From Ectocarpus siliculosus (taxonomy: Eukaryota > Sar > Phaeophyceae > Ectocarpales > Ectocarpaceae): DNA of 64,000 nucleotides. A program made the translations under genes and the position numbers. Location of the stretch: NCBI GenBank assembly GCA_000310025.1, contig FN648970.1, positions 215,491 through 279,490 of the forward strand, read 5' to 3'. Position 1 is the first letter of the stretch; each line of letters starts with the position of its first letter. Under the pieces are notes generated by a model that saw nothing but the letters and a program-made list of their open reading frames with translations, ran no database searches and had not been told where the DNA came from. Shown here piece after piece: positions 37,701 through 50,647 of the stretch.

Positions 37701-40700
37701 ATTGATAGCTGCCATCCTGGCGGCTGCATTGATGTTTGGTATCGGTGTAGCTGCCACTCCTGGCGGCTGCACTGATTCTCGTGTTTCTGTAGCTGCCACT
37801 CCTGGCAGCTACACCGGCGTCTAGTATTGGTGTAGCTGCCGCTCCTGGCACCTGTACCACTGCCTGTCTTCTGAGGGCAATGAAACGTGTGTAGCGATCA
37901 CTCTGGTTGCTGCACGTAATACATGCGATACATTTTCCACGAAATGGTATGTGTGTAACTGCTGATCACGCGTCAAGCAGCAGAAACGTGCGTGACATTG
38001 CTTCCTTGCATTTTCACATATTGCAAGCCATCAGTTTGTTCACGCCCTCACCGTTATCGTTGCCTGTTGTCCTTACCCTGTCCGGTGCTTTGCTTTGTTA
38101 AGCTCTATACCCGGATCTATGCTTGCTCTTTGCTGCTCAGCTGTTTCACATTAGTTTGTTGCTGTAGTGCACACTTTGAGGCTTGCGCTGCCTTGTGTCC
38201 ACGTGTGGCACTCCCCCGATTTGACGCGTCCTCCCTTGCGGTTGGACACATGCCGCCGCAAGATCCATCAAGTTTTTTTTGTAATGCCAGGCGCCGTTAG
38301 GGGTTCTCCCTACCGCTGACGTTGTTGTGGTTGTGTTGGTGGCTTGCTTGCCAACCCACCCACGGACACGTCTCTTGCCGTGCTGACGCGTGGTCAAGTT
38401 TGTTTTGCTGCCGCTCTGTTCACGTTCAGCGTCACGTCGTTTTCGCTGGAGGCGTGTTTCAACGATAACTCCTGTGCCAGCGACGTCATTGGCGTTCCGA
38501 CTCCGATGCTGACCGTTCGCGTTTTGGTAGTTGTTGCTCCCACCGCCTTGCCCTCCGCCTGCCACGTGCCTTTCCAGGTGTGGCGACTTGTGTCCTTCAC
38601 ATCTTTCTTTTTTGATGGAGGACTTGGAGCCTTTGCTGGCTTGGCCACCGCCGGAGCCGCAAACATCCTGGACAGCTGCTATGACGCGAACAGAGCGATG
38701 GCTGTGCTGGGAGCTGGAGCTGCAGTGCCACCGGAGGATCTACGCCCACACCCGCTGTGGTGACTGTGCGTCGACCCCCGTTCTCAACGTTTTTCATTTT
38801 TTGCCCCAGGAGTGCAGTCACTGCTAGATTGACCTCCACCGGAGCCGCACACATCGAGGACCGCCGCTATGACTGCGGACATGGCGAGGGCTGCGCCGGG
38901 AGTTGGCGATACAGTGCCGCCGCAGGGCTATTTCCCCGCCCACCATTGTGACTGTGAGTGAGGCGAGGACAGGCCGGAAGGTGCGTCCGTTAGCTATTGG
39001 AATAGCGGGGAGGGTGCTGCCTTGTGCGTGGGGGTACCTGGTCGCGCGGCCATTCGAATGCAAACCAGCGCTTCCAGGGCGCAGAACCTGCAAGGCACAT
39101 GTACCCGCCTCGTGCATGACACCCACGGCATGCTAGAGAGATTCCGGTTCTTGCATCCAACGTTTTGCCAGTTGGTGGTTGATGAGTTCTGCACGCCCTG
39201 ACAGGGTAAGCCCGATGTCTCTCTCCAGTAAACCCAACGTTTCTCTCAATTCTCTCTCAGTGTTCATGCATTCTGTCGCGTAGGGGTGAGATGGTAAGAT
39301 TCCGTAGAAACCTGTCCATCGCAGTGTACGCGGCCGCTAAAGAACCTTGCCCTACTACTTCAACGCGACGTTACGACCACCTGTTCGCGAGCCTAACGCC
39401 TCTTCTTGCTTGGCCCTCCGGGCCTTGTTTCCCGAGGAGCTTTGCCCTGTGCAAGACACGCTGCGCTACCTGTAGAAACCGCTTCGATATTGAGACAGGA
39501 CGTAAATTAGCAGAGAGCACCCTCGTACCGTTGGAGACGACCGCGGGTGGATGCTTCGACTTCAGCAAGGGGGGATGTCGCGCGGCCGTCACAACACAGC
39601 TTCCCGGGGACCGCGGGGTATTGCTTTCAGCAAGGGGGGAGGTGCCGCGGTCACTGGAGCACGGCTGCCTGAGGGCATGGCGGAATACCCGGACAGGATC
39701 GGATGCCATTAGAATGTCATCGGCACGTCTCCCACAACAACGGCAACGAGGCGACGCACACAAGGGGCAGGTTTGCACAAGTGTCGTGACAACAGTCGCA
39801 GGGTTGGGGGGACACAGAGATACAAGGTGTAAGGGTACCAACCAAGTAGGCTCGTGCGAAGGCAAGAAGTTGCCAGCCACCGCGGAGTCCATGTCAGCCG
39901 ACACAGTCGTTCGGCCACACACATGCACGACCACGCAGGGATGGAAGTGACCTTGTGTTTGATATGCTACCGTTGTCACTAGCCCACGTTGGCGAGATGC
40001 ATTGGCAGTTTGTGGTGGTCATGTTGCACTGCGGATGTCGAAGGAAGAAGAGATCGTTACCCTTTCTCCTCACACAACCCCTATCGAGTGCGGGTAGTAA
40101 GCCCGTCCCTTGCACGTCCATAAAGGCTCTCCGTGGCGCAGCGCGTTGAGACATCGACAGCGTCGTGGAGCTTCGCGAGTATGGCGGGTGTACGAGAAGG
40201 CGCAGACGTGATCATGCGAGATCTACCGCCGGTGCAGCCGTCAAGCAGGGAAGTGTGGTGTAAATACGCTGGTCGATGTCTCAAATACAACACGTGCCAC
40301 GAGCTTGCAACGCTGCGATTGTGTCTCCTCGTTATCGCCTTACCTCAATAGCGAGTTGGTCCGTTTCGCCTCTAAATTGGGATAATTTCCGAGTACAAAG
40401 GGGGATCAGGAGATGGAATAGTGTCTGAAAGTGCCGTTGGATAACTCCACCGCGCTGGCACGTGCACAACCTGCGATTACCCATTTCACCTCTGCCTCAA
40501 TCAACCCCCATGCTCCGCTGTCTTGCTCCGACCCCCGGAGGTGTGTCGCCGGTTACGTATCTCTTTCTGGGAGCAAGGGATTTCCGTCTACCGCCTTACT
40601 GACGCATGTGCTGCAGGTATCAGAATTGGGAGGAGTTTATCAACCGAGTTGGAGCGAGCGACTCTCGACATAATTGTGGACAGATGGCGACGGACGGAAA

Positions 40701-43700
40701 AAGGCGTTATGTCAGTTGTCCTCGTTTCGGGGAGGAGTGGTTTCATCATCGTTGAGTGTGCTATTGCATTCCCTCAGAAGGCGGTAGTGCGTAGGGTTTC
40801 CACCTGTTACGCGTGTTGGAGTCAGCCGTTCTCGGCTGCCTGCAGGCATGCGTCCGTTCATCTGCTCGCCCGTTAGGTTTAGATGCTGTGAGTCATGGAT
40901 GAAGCGATCGTCTATAGTCGGGTGCCCGAGTGCGATACATTGGTTGTTTCTGTCTGTTTGCCCCGATGTTCGTAGCCGTGTTGTGAACTCAGCCGCAAGG
41001 AGTGAATGTGCGCGATTATGCGGTGTCTTGAGATGATAGGGCTGATACCTGGGAGTTCGGTCTGGCTGACCACGGCTTCGAGGTGTTCGAGTGCCACTGC
41101 AGCGACCTGCGGTCTAGCTGCAGTGCAGGTTTGGTGTTGTAGGTGCTTTCGCAATGGGCTTTTACATGGGTGGCCAGGTTTTTCCCGCGTTGTAGGTGAT
41201 GAGGGCCGGGCTGCAACTACAGTGAATTCACCAAGCGAGGGACGTTTATTAAGAGAATTTTACGTCCGAATGTCACTTGGTGTTTTCGGTTGTTGGTCTA
41301 AATTCTTGGGCCATCGGGATGGGGAGCGAACGGTTTCCCCGGACACCGGGTTTACGTTCGCGCAAGTCGATGTCGGGCCGTGGTTCAACGCGCAGTGAGT
41401 ATTACGAGAGGAGTGGGTTTTATTTGGGTTACCACCTACTCACCTCTCGGTATATTCGGTTGAACGTTCAATCCACTCAAAGGCATCGCATGGTAGTTTT
41501 TCAAAAGGAGGTGCGTCACCTTGCGGTTCCCGCACTTCCTGCTACCGTTCATCATGTAACAGCTGACAAATAGCTGTTCATGCAAAGGGGGGATGTTACG
41601 GTTAAATAGTTACGGTTGCATGGAGTTGCATATTTTGGGAGTTAGCGTTGTTACCATAGGGTGGTTGAGAGTTCTGTACATTTGCTTTAATAGGAGCCGA
41701 AATCAAACCATTAGACTAGTCAGCGCTGACTCGTCTAAAGGTTTGATTTCGGCTTCGATAGGCCCCTTGTCTTGAGCTCGTGCCAACACACGAGCTCACT
41801 CCTCTTGTTTGAACTCCAGTTTGAGCATTCCAGTGCTTATCAATAATCAAAGTGCAAACCGTATCCACGACCGGAGACCTTCTCTACGTTCCACAAGCCA
41901 CCTACGAGGCGTACACTACCGCCATTCAAGCTCGTCCACCGAAGCGGTACCGATCGAGAGGCTGTTGGCGAAGAGGTCTGAATAATCATGCATGCATGCG
42001 GAACTTATGGTCTCTCTCCCTTGAAATGCTCTCTTTGGCCATTTCGGGGTCCTGGAGCGATGTCCTGAGACCGCCGTTGCTACACCTCAACTAGCAACAT
42101 GATCCATCCAAAACCGTAGCCTCTCCATCTATTACAGTAGCCGGGTTTTGAAAAATATCGGTCCCGGGTGTGTGTGCGCTTTCTCCACGGAAAACTCCTA
42201 CCACAACGCCATTGTGCCGGGAGTAGTTCGACGAAGTCCGTCGCAATCAGTTATTGCACGGAGGAAGAGAGAGCACCCGCAGCGCAAAGGCTATGGGGAG
42301 CTAGCTGTTCGCGCAGGAATCGCGGGTCCCTTCTGGGTTCTTTCCTATCAAACGCTGCCGCACAGAACCCACGAGGTTCGAGGTGTCGGAGAGGTGCACG
42401 ACTCATGCTGCTGCAATAAGAACCTAAGAGGTGCGAAACACCAGACAGGCACGCGACTCACGCTGCTGCAAGAGTAAACGGGGGTTCGAGACATCATGCA
42501 GGCACACCACCCACGCTGCCGTAAATATTCCACTATTTTCGAAGCTTCCAGACAAGCAGCCCACTCACGACGTTCGAGAAGTCCAAGATGACGCGTCGGG
42601 TTCGCTCTTCGGAGGCCGGTAGGAGAGACACAACCGAGGAAGACCGAGCCATGCGGCCGGAGAACCCGGGGCTGCTGTCGCCGCCGCCCGTCATGCCGGT
42701 AAGGCCTGGGCTGTCAGCGAACGACCCGCCGCCGTTTGCCCAGAGCTGTTTCCCAGGTCCACACGAGCGAGGGAGGAGAGATGGAACACCGAAGTGAGGG
42801 CGGGCAAGGGAAGTTCGATGACTGCGGATCAACACGGCGACATCCTTCCAAGGTTAGGATGCAATACACGCTCGACACGCAATGAGTGCCACGTTCTTTT
42901 CTGCCCACAAGAATACATTTTTTCTCTTGCTTATTGGGTCTACGTCTCTCTATCTGTCCGCGTACTCCCTTTTTCCTCCGACACCAACAACCCCTTGGTT
43001 AATGGGCTGCCAGTACAGTTCTCACCGACATGTATGCCTGCACAGCACCCTCTCCGACCCTCGGTTCCTCCCCAAGGCTGGTCCCGCGCGGGCGTCGCAC
43101 GCGCACCCCCGCCGTCGCTCTGCCGCTGCTGCCCACGCCCCCGTCTCCGCCGGCCCCTCCTTCCTCCATCGCCCCATAGCCAGTCGTCTCTCTTGCGGGG
43201 ACCGAGAAGTTAGCCCCGCCGCTACCACCGTCGTGTCTGCTGCTCTCATTTGCGAGCACAGCCGGCTGCTGCTTCTCAGTCTCCTGCTGCTCGCTCGCGC
43301 CTGGCAGCAGGCCGCCGGCTCTGTGGAAGGGTCGACCCCGGCCGCCGCCGGCCCCAGGGACCCCGGTGCTCGTCGCCGTCGTCGTTCCCCCGACTGACCT
43401 TGTTCTCGCGAGCGACTGGGCTAGGGGTGATGATATTCCTTGGGAAGAAGGCTCCCCCTGCTGCTGTGAGGATGTCGACGTGTGCTCCCGCAACGACTGA
43501 CTCCGCGCCGGGCTGCGCCAGTGCAGGGGTGACGACCCGGGCAGTACCGACGAGGCCGCAGCCGCTGCCGCTGCCGCCGTTGCCGACGATGAACGGTAGA
43601 CCGCTCCGGATCTGTTGAACACCGGGCTCAAGATGTCTCCGCGGGGGTTCATGGCACCTGCAGCAATGGTCCCTTCGCTGCTGGGCTTGACGAGCGCGGC

Positions 43701-46700
43701 TGTTTCAAGGTATGACTGCTGCTGCTGCGGGTTCCCGACAGTTCTGGTGGAATGGTTGCTGTCGTCGTAGACGTTGCCGAAGATGCCGGTGGCGGGAGCC
43801 CCGGCGTTGGGGGTCGGGGGGGGGTCGGTGCCCCACACAATGCGGTCCTTGACGTCTGACAGAATCTTGACGGCGGAGCCGAAAAAGATGTAACCCTGTG
43901 TGCGTTGCACGTGCATTTTTTGTGAGAGGCGGGCGCGCACATCGTACATGTGCAAGTGTCCGACCGGGTACAATGCCGGGAAGGGGGGAGTGTGAAAGGT
44001 CCGAGGAAAAGTGTACGAGTGAGAGGGGTGAGGGGAGGGGGGGAAAGGAGCAATGAACTACCAGAGAGAGACAAATCGATCGACAGAGAAGCACCAATGT
44101 GCCGTTGAAAAGAGCAGATTTAATCCCTCGCAAGTTGTGAAGTTGAGGCATAGATAGAGGGAGAGAAGGGAGAGGGCACGAGGCGGTGGCCGCGTGAGCG
44201 GGAAAGACATCAAGATCGTGTCTCAACCACACACAAACAAAACAAACGCGCGAGCTTCTTTTTTGTTGCATGTACCTGTAACTCGAGGACCACCGTCTGC
44301 TCCTGGTGGGCCTTGAGGATCACGCGTTCCTCGAACGTCCGCATGACGGTGCTCGCCTTCACACGCGCCGTCATCACTGTGGGAACCTGGGAACATCACA
44401 AACAAAAAACGCCGCACAAAGAAACGGAAAAGAAGGAGGGGAAAGAACTACCTGTTGTCCTTTCGGAGATGAACATCGGAACAGAAGAAGGAAAAGCACG
44501 CAACAATTGAAAAAACGCGGAAAAGAAGGAGGAAAACGACCGTTCTTCCTTTCGAGGGCGAACCTCGAAACAAAGACACACAGACACAACAAACGGAAAA
44601 GAAGGGCAAAATGACCTGTCGTTCTTTCGGAGATGAAAGGGTGCCACGGCAGCTACGAAAATAAACTACCAAATGTTTTTGAGTCGCGTAGAAAACGATC
44701 ACAAACAACATTTTTCCTCTGTACCACACGGAGGAATGGTCGTGAGGTGTGAGGGGGGTCACAAAACGACCCACAAAAGAAGGTGTCGAGATCAACACGA
44801 AACCGACAACAAACGCCACCGCAGCATTGGGTGCAACTCCTGTTTAGTTTGTCTGTATGCGCGCCCCTTGTCTCCCTGAGCAGCCACGTGTTTTTCCAAG
44901 AACAAATATGTGAGAGAGACAGGGGAAATAGAAGGAGGGAGATAGCTAGATAGAAGTACACGGAGAGAGACAGAGACAGAGACAGGGAGAGGGGCAGAGA
45001 GAGGGAGAGGAAGAGATGCGAAAGACTAGGTGCCTGCGTCACCCTGCCCTTCCCACGGCATCTACCAACCAACCCACAACCCATGCCATCTTATCACCTG
45101 CGCGTACGTGACGGTGAAGCTGAGCGCGGCGAGCACCAGCCCCGCGACCATGCCCTTCTCCACGCCCCAGGCCTGGATCGAGCAGAACGTCGCCAAGCAC
45201 ACCAGGTACTCGGCCGGCATCATCCTGCCCCCCCCCCCCCCGCACCACGTGGAAAGACAACAAGCACCCGACAACAAATCAGTATCAAGCACTCGACGAG
45301 CGTGCAGCAATTTTCGGCTGCGCGAAAGAACGCGAAAGAGACAAGTTCAAAGTTGAAACCAGCCAGCAGGAAAGACACCCGACGCTGAGGGGGGATAGCT
45401 GAGGGTGTGCGGGGGCATCAATTTGCGAACCCACCCCTATACAGAAAACCACAGAAAATTCGGCAAAACACAGGACAGGAAAACAAACTGTACATCAACT
45501 CATACTTCAATGCATAAGCGGGGCACGGCCCCTCTACCACACACCGAACGCCACCTGATCCAGAGCTCGGCCGCCTTACCCTGCCTTGCCGTCGCAGTAC
45601 GCCACGCAACTCTTTACCAATACCCCCAACCTAGAACGTGACCACAAACCCATCAGCAGACTGAGGTTACCTTCGATCTGGCTTGCCGAAGGCATTCAAC
45701 CATTCTTGCCGCGACGCACAACTCCCTACCAACATCCCCAACCCAGATCGATCTGACCACGCACCCAGCAGAACTGAGCTACCTCGATGTGGATCGCCGC
45801 GACTTCATTCTTTCCGCCGCGCAATCTCTCTGCCATCACCTCCAACCCAGATCGATCTGACCACACGCCCAACAGCACACTGAGGGTAACCTCCAGCAGG
45901 CTTGCCGAAGCCATTCAACCATTCGCCCGGCAAACCTTTCCAAACACCACCATCCCCAACCCAGAGCTGACCACACGCCCAGCAGCAGACGGTCTCACTT
46001 CAATCTGGCCTGCCAGAGCCACTCGACCATGAGGTCGACCGCGATGAGGATCAGCAGGGAGCCGAAGAAGCACCTGGGCAGGAAGCTGATGACGCTGGCG
46101 GGCGATGCCCGCCACGGCGAGGAGCATTACAAACGATATCGCGCTCGCCGCTCGTGTGTCCACGCCTTCCTCGGTACGGGCGACGAGTGTTGGCGGGGAT
46201 ACGGGTTAAAGAGGCAGGGTGGCAGGCTTCGATCACAAAAAGTATTCGGATCATGAGGCGTGCAGCGGCAAAAAAAACACGAACTACAGCAGTACAACAT
46301 TGTACCTACAAAACTACACAAAGCACAATTGGCGATCTCACCAACACACCTGGAAGAAAACCGGTGGTATTGTTAGCGGGATGTGCGTACACCGTTCTAA
46401 CCAGCATCTAAAACTACAGCGTGCTCCCCTACGAACCCTTCGTTGAAGGGGCAAAAAACACAAAATCAGAGCAGCTGCTACCAGCGAGGGCAAGGGGGTC
46501 GTCGAACGCAAGGTGGTACCCCCCCCCCTCCCCGCCCTTTATCGGGCGCTTAAGCCAGTTAGAACAAGGGGCTTATCGTATGGTTGGATAATGTATGGTT
46601 AAGGTATACTCCACAGTCCATACGTTCCACATGTATAGGCACTTTAACACCTATATAACGAGGTGTTAAGGAATTGTGTGTGACCGCGTGAAACCCTGAG

Positions 46701-49016
46701 TATGTGGTATACAACAGAGCATCACAAAAAGGTTTTACTATGCACTACAACAAGGTCCTACATACATACGTATCACACATACAATACAAGAGGTGTACAA
46801 GTTTAAATACAACAATACCAATCCTATACAATAACAAATACATAGGTTATAATATACCACACTAATTCCCCTATTGAAGTACCATATATGGTACAAGGTT
46901 CCCCTGCGGGAGTTAGGTGATTTTACTCCCGGGGGCGACGCAAGACATGGCCAATCAATGTCATCGCGGTCGCATGGTTGGGTCGTCGGACGTTCGGTAG
47001 TGCCGGTTTGCGTGCAACCTGCATACTAATTTGCCTGGAAATTGAATCATGTGCGGGGAATTTTGTTTTCTTCTCCCCCGTCTTGTGACTTTTGGCTTGT
47101 CCGCGAGTGCGTGCTTTTAAGCTAGCGGCGTCTTTTGCTGCAAGTCCTACTGCTGTATCTCTTGCGTTTGATCACTTACTCATCTTGTGTGATCGTGTTG
47201 CCCTTGGTCTGTGGAATTTTTTCACGCCAACACCAAGAACGGATCAAAGAGACGCTCAACGTGCTCAAGAACAGTCACAGACGTATGTAGATTGCTCCCG
47301 TACACAACTTCAATATTTGAATTTTTCGATTGTTCGGAATACCTATTTAGATGACCGCTGCCAGAGTTGTGCGAGAGGATTTTTGTGTCACGTGGTGTGT
47401 TCCCATGAGCAACATCAAGAGTCTTGGTCCCCGCTGCGGGTACGCATGCGCCAGTTGCTGTGTGGTGGAACAATCACAGCAGCTGTGTGGGTGCGTGGGC
47501 GAGTGGCGCGGGGCGCGGGGCTACAAAAAAGTTATGTTGTCAGTTTTCATTCCGTTCGAGGAGGCTTTTATGGTACGAAGAGCCAGGCCCAGCGACTTTA
47601 GGCGACACGCGCACCACCGGTGTCTCGCGAGCCCCATACGTCACGGGAAATGTACCGACGGGTCCTCTGCGTGCCATGCTGAAGAAAGTGCGAGAAAAAA
47701 CGTTGTCCCAGCAGAGAAAAAAGAACGCCCCCACCAAAAAAGTTGAGATGCTACAAACATATGCATATATAGCATGCCCCCCTCCCTGATCTGACCCTAG
47801 TCCAGTTTCGAGCAGTGCTTCAAGCCCTGCGCAACCAACAACTCCATTTGAACACGAACAACCTTGCCAAGTACGATCAGCCAAGTACGATCAGTATTCT
47901 CAAATGCATTAAATGCACATGCACCTACCTGCCCGCAGGTTAAAGATGGTCTGGCTGAAGATGTAGCTGCCCGTGAAGCCGCCGAACAGTCCCGAGATGA
48001 CGTTGGACCACCCCACCTTGTGTAACCGTTTTCGTAAGGGACGAGAAAACACAGCGAAGCAAAAACGCAAACGTCGACAAAGACAAACACGCCCGAGCAA
48101 CCGGGGCAGGGATCAAAAAGACGGGAATTCAACGTGCGCAGCTGCGCCCCCCCTCCCCCGACCACGGTGAATCTGGAGGCTGGGTCCTCCCGTCTATCCC
48201 CACCCCTTGAGTGCAACGCACTGCTCCTTCCACGAGGGGTGTCGAACTAGAACTTGGTCGCACCTATCCATAGTATTGCCTACCGGTTGGAATCGTGGTC
48301 AGGTGCTGTGAAAAAAACACATGAACACATGCCCACCAAGGCCCGAATCAGCGGCGGCGCGCGCGAGGGCGCCCGGAATATGTCGAAAACCAAACGAAAG
48401 AAAAAATCTGAGATAGACCGAAGCTCTACCGATCGCAGGATGAGAAAAAAGCCGAAAAACACGCACAACATTACCTTGCAAAAACCCGTTTAACCCCTTC
48501 GGGTCTAGCTCTTTTTTCTCTCGGTCAACAAAAAAAAAGGAGGAGAGAGTGCGGGAGAGAGAGACAGAAGTACAGCAAAAGAGACCAGTGTACTTCCGTA
48601 GACGCATCAGCTATCTCCACCCATAGGCCATGAGGGCAGCCCGCGATGGGACGGTGGGCACAGACAGGGCCATAGAAGGGTTGATGCGTGGTCGCGGTGC
48701 GACCGGTAGGTCAGGTTAGGCAGACCTCTCAATATCAGTCGTCAAGCCGCCTGAACTACCATATTCAAATGATCAGTGAAAATGATCAGTGAGAGGGCTT
48801 GTAGACCCATAGCTGGTTCTTCTTCTCTGTCCCCACCCCAATGTGAGCCCTGCAGGCTCATTACAGCTCCTGTGATGTTCCCACAATTCCCACAAGCACG
48901 CAGGCACACACCAGCACACGCCTACCTTTCCATCAGTGGCTCTCTAGGTTTGGTGGTATGTGTTGGGCTATGATGATAGTGTAAGTGTTACTAGCTGTAT
49001 GTTGGACTCGTCTATA

Positions 49017-49058
<42 letters not shown>

Positions 49059-49684
49059 TGTAGTATTGCTGCTGACACGATGACTGCTGGATCTTGGTAG
49101 TTTTACGAATTTCAAATTTGGAGAATATTCAACATACCACGACGTCCTCGCCTGGTTGGGCTTGATTTGCCCCCTTACTGCTGTCCTCTTGTCTTTAGTG
49201 TCTTCCTAGATTCGGGCGAGGGCATGTACGTGGAGCTATTGATGTGTGTCTCTGTGAAAGGATATGGGGAGAGATTCATGGTGGCATTCGAATTTTGGCC
49301 GTTCCATGGATCTTGATGTTACCCGCTGGCACAAAAATCTTTTCATTGGTCACCAGGTAGCGCGGTCGACGCGAATAATAAAGACACACCTACCTATGGA
49401 CTTGTCAACACTTGGCGTGGAGGGATACAAGGCGGCAACTTCATGGCATGCCACAACACCAGCATGTGCAAATGATCCATCAATGATTTGTCAGGACGCC
49501 TGTAGACCAAAAGGGGTAAGACCCAAACCTTCCTAGGCTGAGCATCGTACCAGACGCAAGAACAGGAACAATCACCGAGAGCGCAGGCACACCCACGCAA
49601 CAAGCCTCTGACTAAATACAAACCAGGGGAGCTACGCCGAATTAATGGCCCCCAACTCAACACGCCCAGCAGACCAACATGCAT

Positions 49685-49763
<79 letters not shown>

Positions 49764-50609
49764 GGCAACTCACCGTCTGCAGCTCCCCGTTGAAATCCAG
49801 TGGCTTGGCCATCTCCATCTCTATGGCCGCGATATCCAAGCAGCTCGAGAACGCAACGACCACGATCATGGCCAACAGGTTGGGCACAACCTGGGAGAGA
49901 GGGGGGATGCGCGTGCGGCGGGGGGGTACGTCCACATACTTATGTGCCGACGACCAAGTTTTCCTGTTTCGGGTGCGTGCGTAATCACAACCATGCTCTT
50001 GGGGGGCTCCACACTCATGGTAGATACCATAGTCAAATTCAGGAAACTATCAAGATACGACCCCAACCAAAGCATATCCCAAGCCAACCCAAACTAAGCC
50101 AACCAAACCCAAACCAAACCAAACCAAACCAAACCAAACCGAACCAAACCAAACCAAAACGACCTCCACAGCGGGAGGGACTTTTCCGCGTGTGTGCCCC
50201 GGATTGTATCTCATTCATGAGCCCAATTCACTTCAACAGCAGGCAAGAAGAGCATCGGGGTAAAGCTAGAACAGCGAGTGAACCAGTTACAACTGACTGG
50301 ATTCCCCCTCCCCCGAAACCCTCGGGACTCACCCTCGCAAACGCTCCCCAGTGGATGTCTGCGAAGGAAAAGTAGTCCCACGCGTGATTGAGGGGGAGCA
50401 TCGGGGACGCTGCGCTCACCCACCCGGCAGCTCTCGCCTCCTGCAGCAGAAAAAAATCGTGATCAAACAGAAATGAAACGCTGTACCGGCAGGAGGGGCG
50501 GAGGATTGTTCATCCACAGGTGTGAGTTTGGGCCAATCACGCTGAAGTTCTGGGCACGGTACATTAATAAGAGGCCAGAAGGCAGCGCTCAATCGAACGC
50601 ACAGCGGCA

Positions 50610-50647
<38 letters not shown>

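Larger units (their letters stand above)
35007..41581 (+). other. interior of the LTR element, no recognised gene
   Basis: 6.6 kb with many short frames on both strands but no gag-pol signature. It holds the ACCGCC array, a hairpin minisatellite and a partial tandem duplication listed separately. The longest plus frame (39291-39950, 219 codons) has a CKTRCATCRNRF cysteine cluster but is otherwise unrecognised and may be chance. Confidence 0.6.
34508..42136 (+). mobile_element. non-autonomous LTR retroelement in intron 15 of the SulP-B gene
   Basis: Two direct LTRs (34508-34977 and 41594-42136) begin TGTTACGG and end in CA, flanking 6.6 kb. A tRNA-complementary primer site follows the 5' LTR and a purine tract precedes the 3' LTR, so orientation is plus, opposite to the host gene. 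No protease, reverse transcriptase, RNase H or integrase motif was found in the six frames inside, so it looks like a large retrotransposon derivative moved by another element's proteins. No clear target-site duplication is visible (GGTAA left, GTAGC right). The LTRs differ by scattered substitutions and one 73-bp insertion, so it is not brand new. Confidence 0.86.

Noticed and set aside
39291-39979. Opposed 219- and 202-codon frames inside the LTR element, one Cys-rich
   Set aside because: Neither resembles gag, zinc-knuckle or pol proteins; opposite frames of similar length suggest base-composition effects.
49394-49935. Frames with long Arg-Glu or Leu-Ser repeats
   Set aside because: Pure translation of the (CT)n microsatellite.
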